From NCBI GenBank assembly GCA_024036415.1, contig JAMWET010001089.1, forward strand, positions 400,501-464,500: DNA of 64,000 bases, in the 5' to 3' direction. A program made the translations under genes and the position numbers. This stretch comes from Prochilodus magdalenae. Taxonomy: Eukaryota; Chordata; Actinopteri; Characiformes; Prochilodontidae. The first letter of the stretch is position 1. The number at the start of each line of letters is the position of its first letter. The notes under the pieces are model-generated. The model searched no databases, was not told where the DNA came from, and worked only from the letters and a program-made list of their open reading frames with translations. Positions 61,310 through 64,000 of the stretch are shown piece by piece.

Positions 61310-61469
61310 CGGAGAAATGACGACATCAGCTAAGCTTCTTTAATGGTTATTCTAAGGTTGTTTGAATACATGTTGGTGTAATCATCATTTCCAATCATTT
61401 TGTATTCTCAGTGCTTTGTTTTGATGTATACACAAAGTGCCTGCATCAAACACTAAAAATAATATTGAG

Positions 61470-62095
61470 TTCTCCTAGCAACCACTAAACCCAACTCATC
61501 CATCAGATTGCCAGACCGAGAAGCGTGATTCGTCACTCCAGAGAACATCTCTCCACTGCTCTAGAGTCCAGTGTCGGCGCTTTACACCACTGTATTCAAA
61601 GTTTTGCCTTGTGCTTGGTGATTTAAGGCTCGGATGCAGCTGCTCGGCCATGGAAACCTGTTTCATGAAGCTCTCTACACACTGTTCTTGAGCTGATCTG
61701 AAAGCCACATGAAGTTCGGAGGTCTGACTCTGCGGACAGTTGGTGACCTCTGCGCACTATGCAACACAGTATCCTCTGACCCCGCTCTGTCATTTTACAT
61801 GACCTACCACTCCATGGCTGAGTTGCTGTCATTCGCATTCACTTCCACTTTGTTATAATCACACTGACAGTTGACTGTGGAATATTTAGTAGCCAGGTCA
61901 CAACTTGACTTGTTCACAGGTGACATCCTATCATGGTACCACTGGGCACGGTACCACAGGAATTCACTGAGCTCCTGAGAGCAATCCATTCTCTCTGCAT
62001 GCCTAGGGGCTTGGTTTTATACACCTGTGGCCATGGAACACCCAAATTCAATTAGTTGGATGGGGGAGGGAACACTGTTGGCAATATAGTATACA
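61470..62095 (-). mobile_element. Tc1-like DNA transposon, 3'-truncated copy
   Basis: Read on the minus strand it begins near 62095 with TATACTATATTGCC, passes a noncoding leader (ACACCTGTGG reverse context) and enters transposase sequence. The element breaks off near 61470 inside the catalytic domain, so it lacks its other end. Confidence 0.75.
61496..61838 (-). pseudogene. Tc1-like transposase fragment (frameshifted)
   Basis: The first frame (61838 down to 61623) has MTERGQRILCCIVRRGHQLS and SRTVCRELHETGFHGRAA, the Tc1-type second DNA-binding and linker region. The second frame (61708 down to 61496) has RRHWTLEQWRDVLWSDESRF, containing the first catalytic aspartate region (WSDES). The frame change between them and the 3' truncation show that it is inactive. 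Confidence 0.8.
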
Positions 62096-62739
62096 GAGGT
62101 GGACAGTAACAAAGTAAATGGAATTTACAGAAGTATTTACATTTTGGACAGCTTTTTACTTTTTACTCCACTACATTATGTGAAATTTGTTGTTTCCTTT
62201 TAGCTTGTGTTCATTATTCATGGCTTCATAGCATCCATAGAAATGTCCATTTGATGCCTGTACTACATCAAGGACCACCTGGAAGAAAGTACTGTAGGTA
62301 AAGCAGGATGGGGTTAATGGAAACTCAGATTACACATCAAAGCAGTAGTGAACAGATAAAACATATTGTTCCTGACTATGTGGGTAAATAGCAAGACTCA
62401 TTCAACTAACTGGTGAACCTGTGTTTAAAGTTTTTAGTTTTTATTAAAACCTGTAACTAAGTTGCAAATAAAACCTAAAATCAAAATGTTGCTTTTTGCA
62501 AAAAATATTTTATAGTTCTAGGTAATGGAACCTGTTCTCCTTTAGTGTTTGTGCTTATGATTATTTGAATAGACCTCAGTGTCAGACTATTTAATGAACT
62601 TCTGGAGGAACATTTTAGCTTTACTTCTACTTTACCTCAACTACTGTACTTCATCCTCCACTGATAGTGTTTAATACAAAGCAGGATCTCACTGTAGGAG
62701 ATCAAACAGAAAATTCATTTTTATAACAGGCATTTATTT

Positions 62740-62958
62740 GTTGGTGTAGCTCAGCGGATAACACCACTGCCCGCCGGAGAGCCCCCACTACATGTGGGAG
62801 ACTGGGGTTTTAATCCCGGTCTGGGTAACTATGCTGTGCTACACCAATAAGAGTCCTTGGGCAAGACTCCTAACACTACATTGGCCTACCTGTGATATGA
62901 ATACCCTTGTAAGTCGCTCTGGATAACAGCGTCAGCTAAATGCCGTAAATGTAAATGC
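62740..62958 (+). mobile_element. tRNA-derived SINE
   Basis: A perfect A box (TAGCTCAGCGG), a weakened B box (GGTTTTAATCC), the shared body (TACACCAATAAGAGTCCTTG) and the tail (GCGTCAGCTAAATGCCGTAA). Same family as 57682. Confidence 0.88.
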
Positions 62959-64000
62959 CTATAAACGCTGTTCCCCCATAAATCAGTGTCTCAGGTATCA
63001 GAGAATTATTTAAAAAAAATTTTATTAATAAGGTTTTGTGAAGGAGTTTTAATGTCTTTAAACTTGTATGGTTTCTAATCCAACTTCTGTATCAGTTCAC
63101 TTTAAGATTCGCACCTCTGTCGGTTCCACAAGGTTAAAATTCATTTTTGTTTGATGCTAGGCCAGTCCTATGCATTTGTAGAGGCGTGGCTGAATTTGTA
63201 ATTCATTTCAAGCAAAGCACAAAATCTGCACTGCCGTCTTGCCGAGGGCCGTCTCCACTGATCATTATCCCATCACTTCTGTTTGGCAAGACCTCTGTTA
63301 CCTGATCTCATCAGTCAGCAGTTCACAGATGGATTTGTTTGCTTTTGACCTTTTTAGCTCCATTTGCAGCAAGGTAAGAGTGAACTGTAGAGTCAGCTTT
63401 TAGTGCTGAACTGTTGTTAATATCCAGGCCATATCCTAATCAGAACGGAACAACTGCCCTTCTACCCAGCTGTAGCTGATAGCTTCTATAATGGTGAATG
63501 GTACTCTATAGGGCCAATGACATTACAGTCAATGTTTACATATCAAAAGAAGCAGGATGTATCTGGAAATAAAGTCAATGACACTGTGTTCTTTTATATA
63601 GAAGCATACTGTTACAATCAAGCCCAACATAGAAATGACTAATATAAATAAATCATATTTTAGAGACTTTTTTTACATACCTTGTTAAAAAAGCACAGGC
63701 CAACATGTAGTACATGTTAGTCTAAGCCGGTCTATGCTGGTCTGGTGCTGTTTCAGCTCATCACTCAATACGGTCTGACTGCTGACTGACCCCCATACCA
63801 GCACTGAAGGCACAACACATCACTGGTCTCTGAGCAGCACAGTTTCCTGTTTTGAACATAATATCAAAATACCTGTTGCCCTTTACATGGTGTGTAAACG
63901 GATGAATGGACCAAAAGTACCTGGAACAGTCTGGTTACCTTTACTTACATGCATAAACATGATTTCCTTCTTCTATAAAATGATCGTTTTAGAGAAACAA

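Larger units (their letters stand above)
56570..61330 (+). other. camk2b: Putative camk2b 3'UTR exon
   Basis: Starts after the AG at 56568-56569. Joined to TGAAG it would continue AGTGGGACTGCGG. The first 500 bases are GC-richer than the flanks and C-rich, as expected of an exon; no CaMKII coding is left. The candidate poly(A) signal is AATAAA at 61304-61309, followed by T/G-rich sequence. A shorter 3'UTR is quite possible, since the proposed one includes a SINE and other repeats. The 89- and 98-codon ORFs at 56459-56849 are not recognisable. Confidence 0.45.
61331..64000. other. Apparent intergenic region
   Basis: It contains a truncated Tc1-like element (about 61470-62095) and a SINE (62740-62958). 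The rest has no recognisable exon; AT-rich sequence with AATAAA at 62467 and 63567 could still belong to a longer 3'UTR. Confidence 0.6.

Overview
The window is vertebrate, almost certainly teleost fish, genomic DNA. Small exons with GT/AG boundaries sit in kilobase introns. The introns carry tRNA-derived SINEs, internally deleted Tc1/mariner-like transposons, palindromic MITE-like repeats, (CA)n, (CT)n and (TTTC)n tracts and two minisatellites. There is no bacterial or phage content. The species cannot be fixed from the sequence.

One protein-coding gene is recognisable: a plus-strand CaMKII gene, best matched to the beta paralogue (camk2b). The window opens in an intron, so the exons for the N-terminal kinase lobe lie upstream. 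Sixteen certain or likely coding exons follow, plus two likely extra linker cassettes and one inferred 3'UTR exon. Kinase exons are at 5828-5900, 13332-13434, 13766-13849, 14872-14966 and 15097-15219. The autoinhibitory and calmodulin-binding exons are at 18852-18935 and 19898-19940. The variable linker is at 24442-24534, 30539-30576, 36022-36054, 39415-39483, 42693-42737, 45020-45068, 46642-46722, 47804-47920 and 48456-48596. The hub (association domain) is at 52317-52392, 52563-52657 and 54442-54674, with TGA at 54672-54674. A GT donor two bases after the stop and an AG at 56568-56569 suggest that the 3'UTR lies in a separate exon, perhaps ending near the AATAAA at 61304.

The paralogue call rests on the HRD exon ([21 protein letters not shown] type), [16 protein letters not shown], a VGRQTTAPA...GLVEQ linker exon, EPQTTVIHNPVDGIK, proline-rich linker exons, AYAKICDP and HRFYFENLL. 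I compared these with the family from memory.

The most informative region is the linker. Its exon phases are modular and would permit up to 144 frame-preserving combinations. It contains a cassette that completes a KKRK nuclear-localisation motif, a ten-alanine run, and three serine/proline-rich cassettes with PxxPxR SH3-ligand motifs. Several repeats are placed where they could affect splicing. These are near-identical Tc1-like copies in opposite orientation flanking three exons, a 1.1 kb pyrimidine tract plus a 0.4 kb CA tract plus a 160 bp CT tract before the polyalanine exon, a TG repeat 27 nt before an acceptor, and a G-quadruplex motif. After about 61.3 kb the window is apparently intergenic. 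I found no novel multi-gene system. The findings of interest concern the architecture and repeat context of a known gene.
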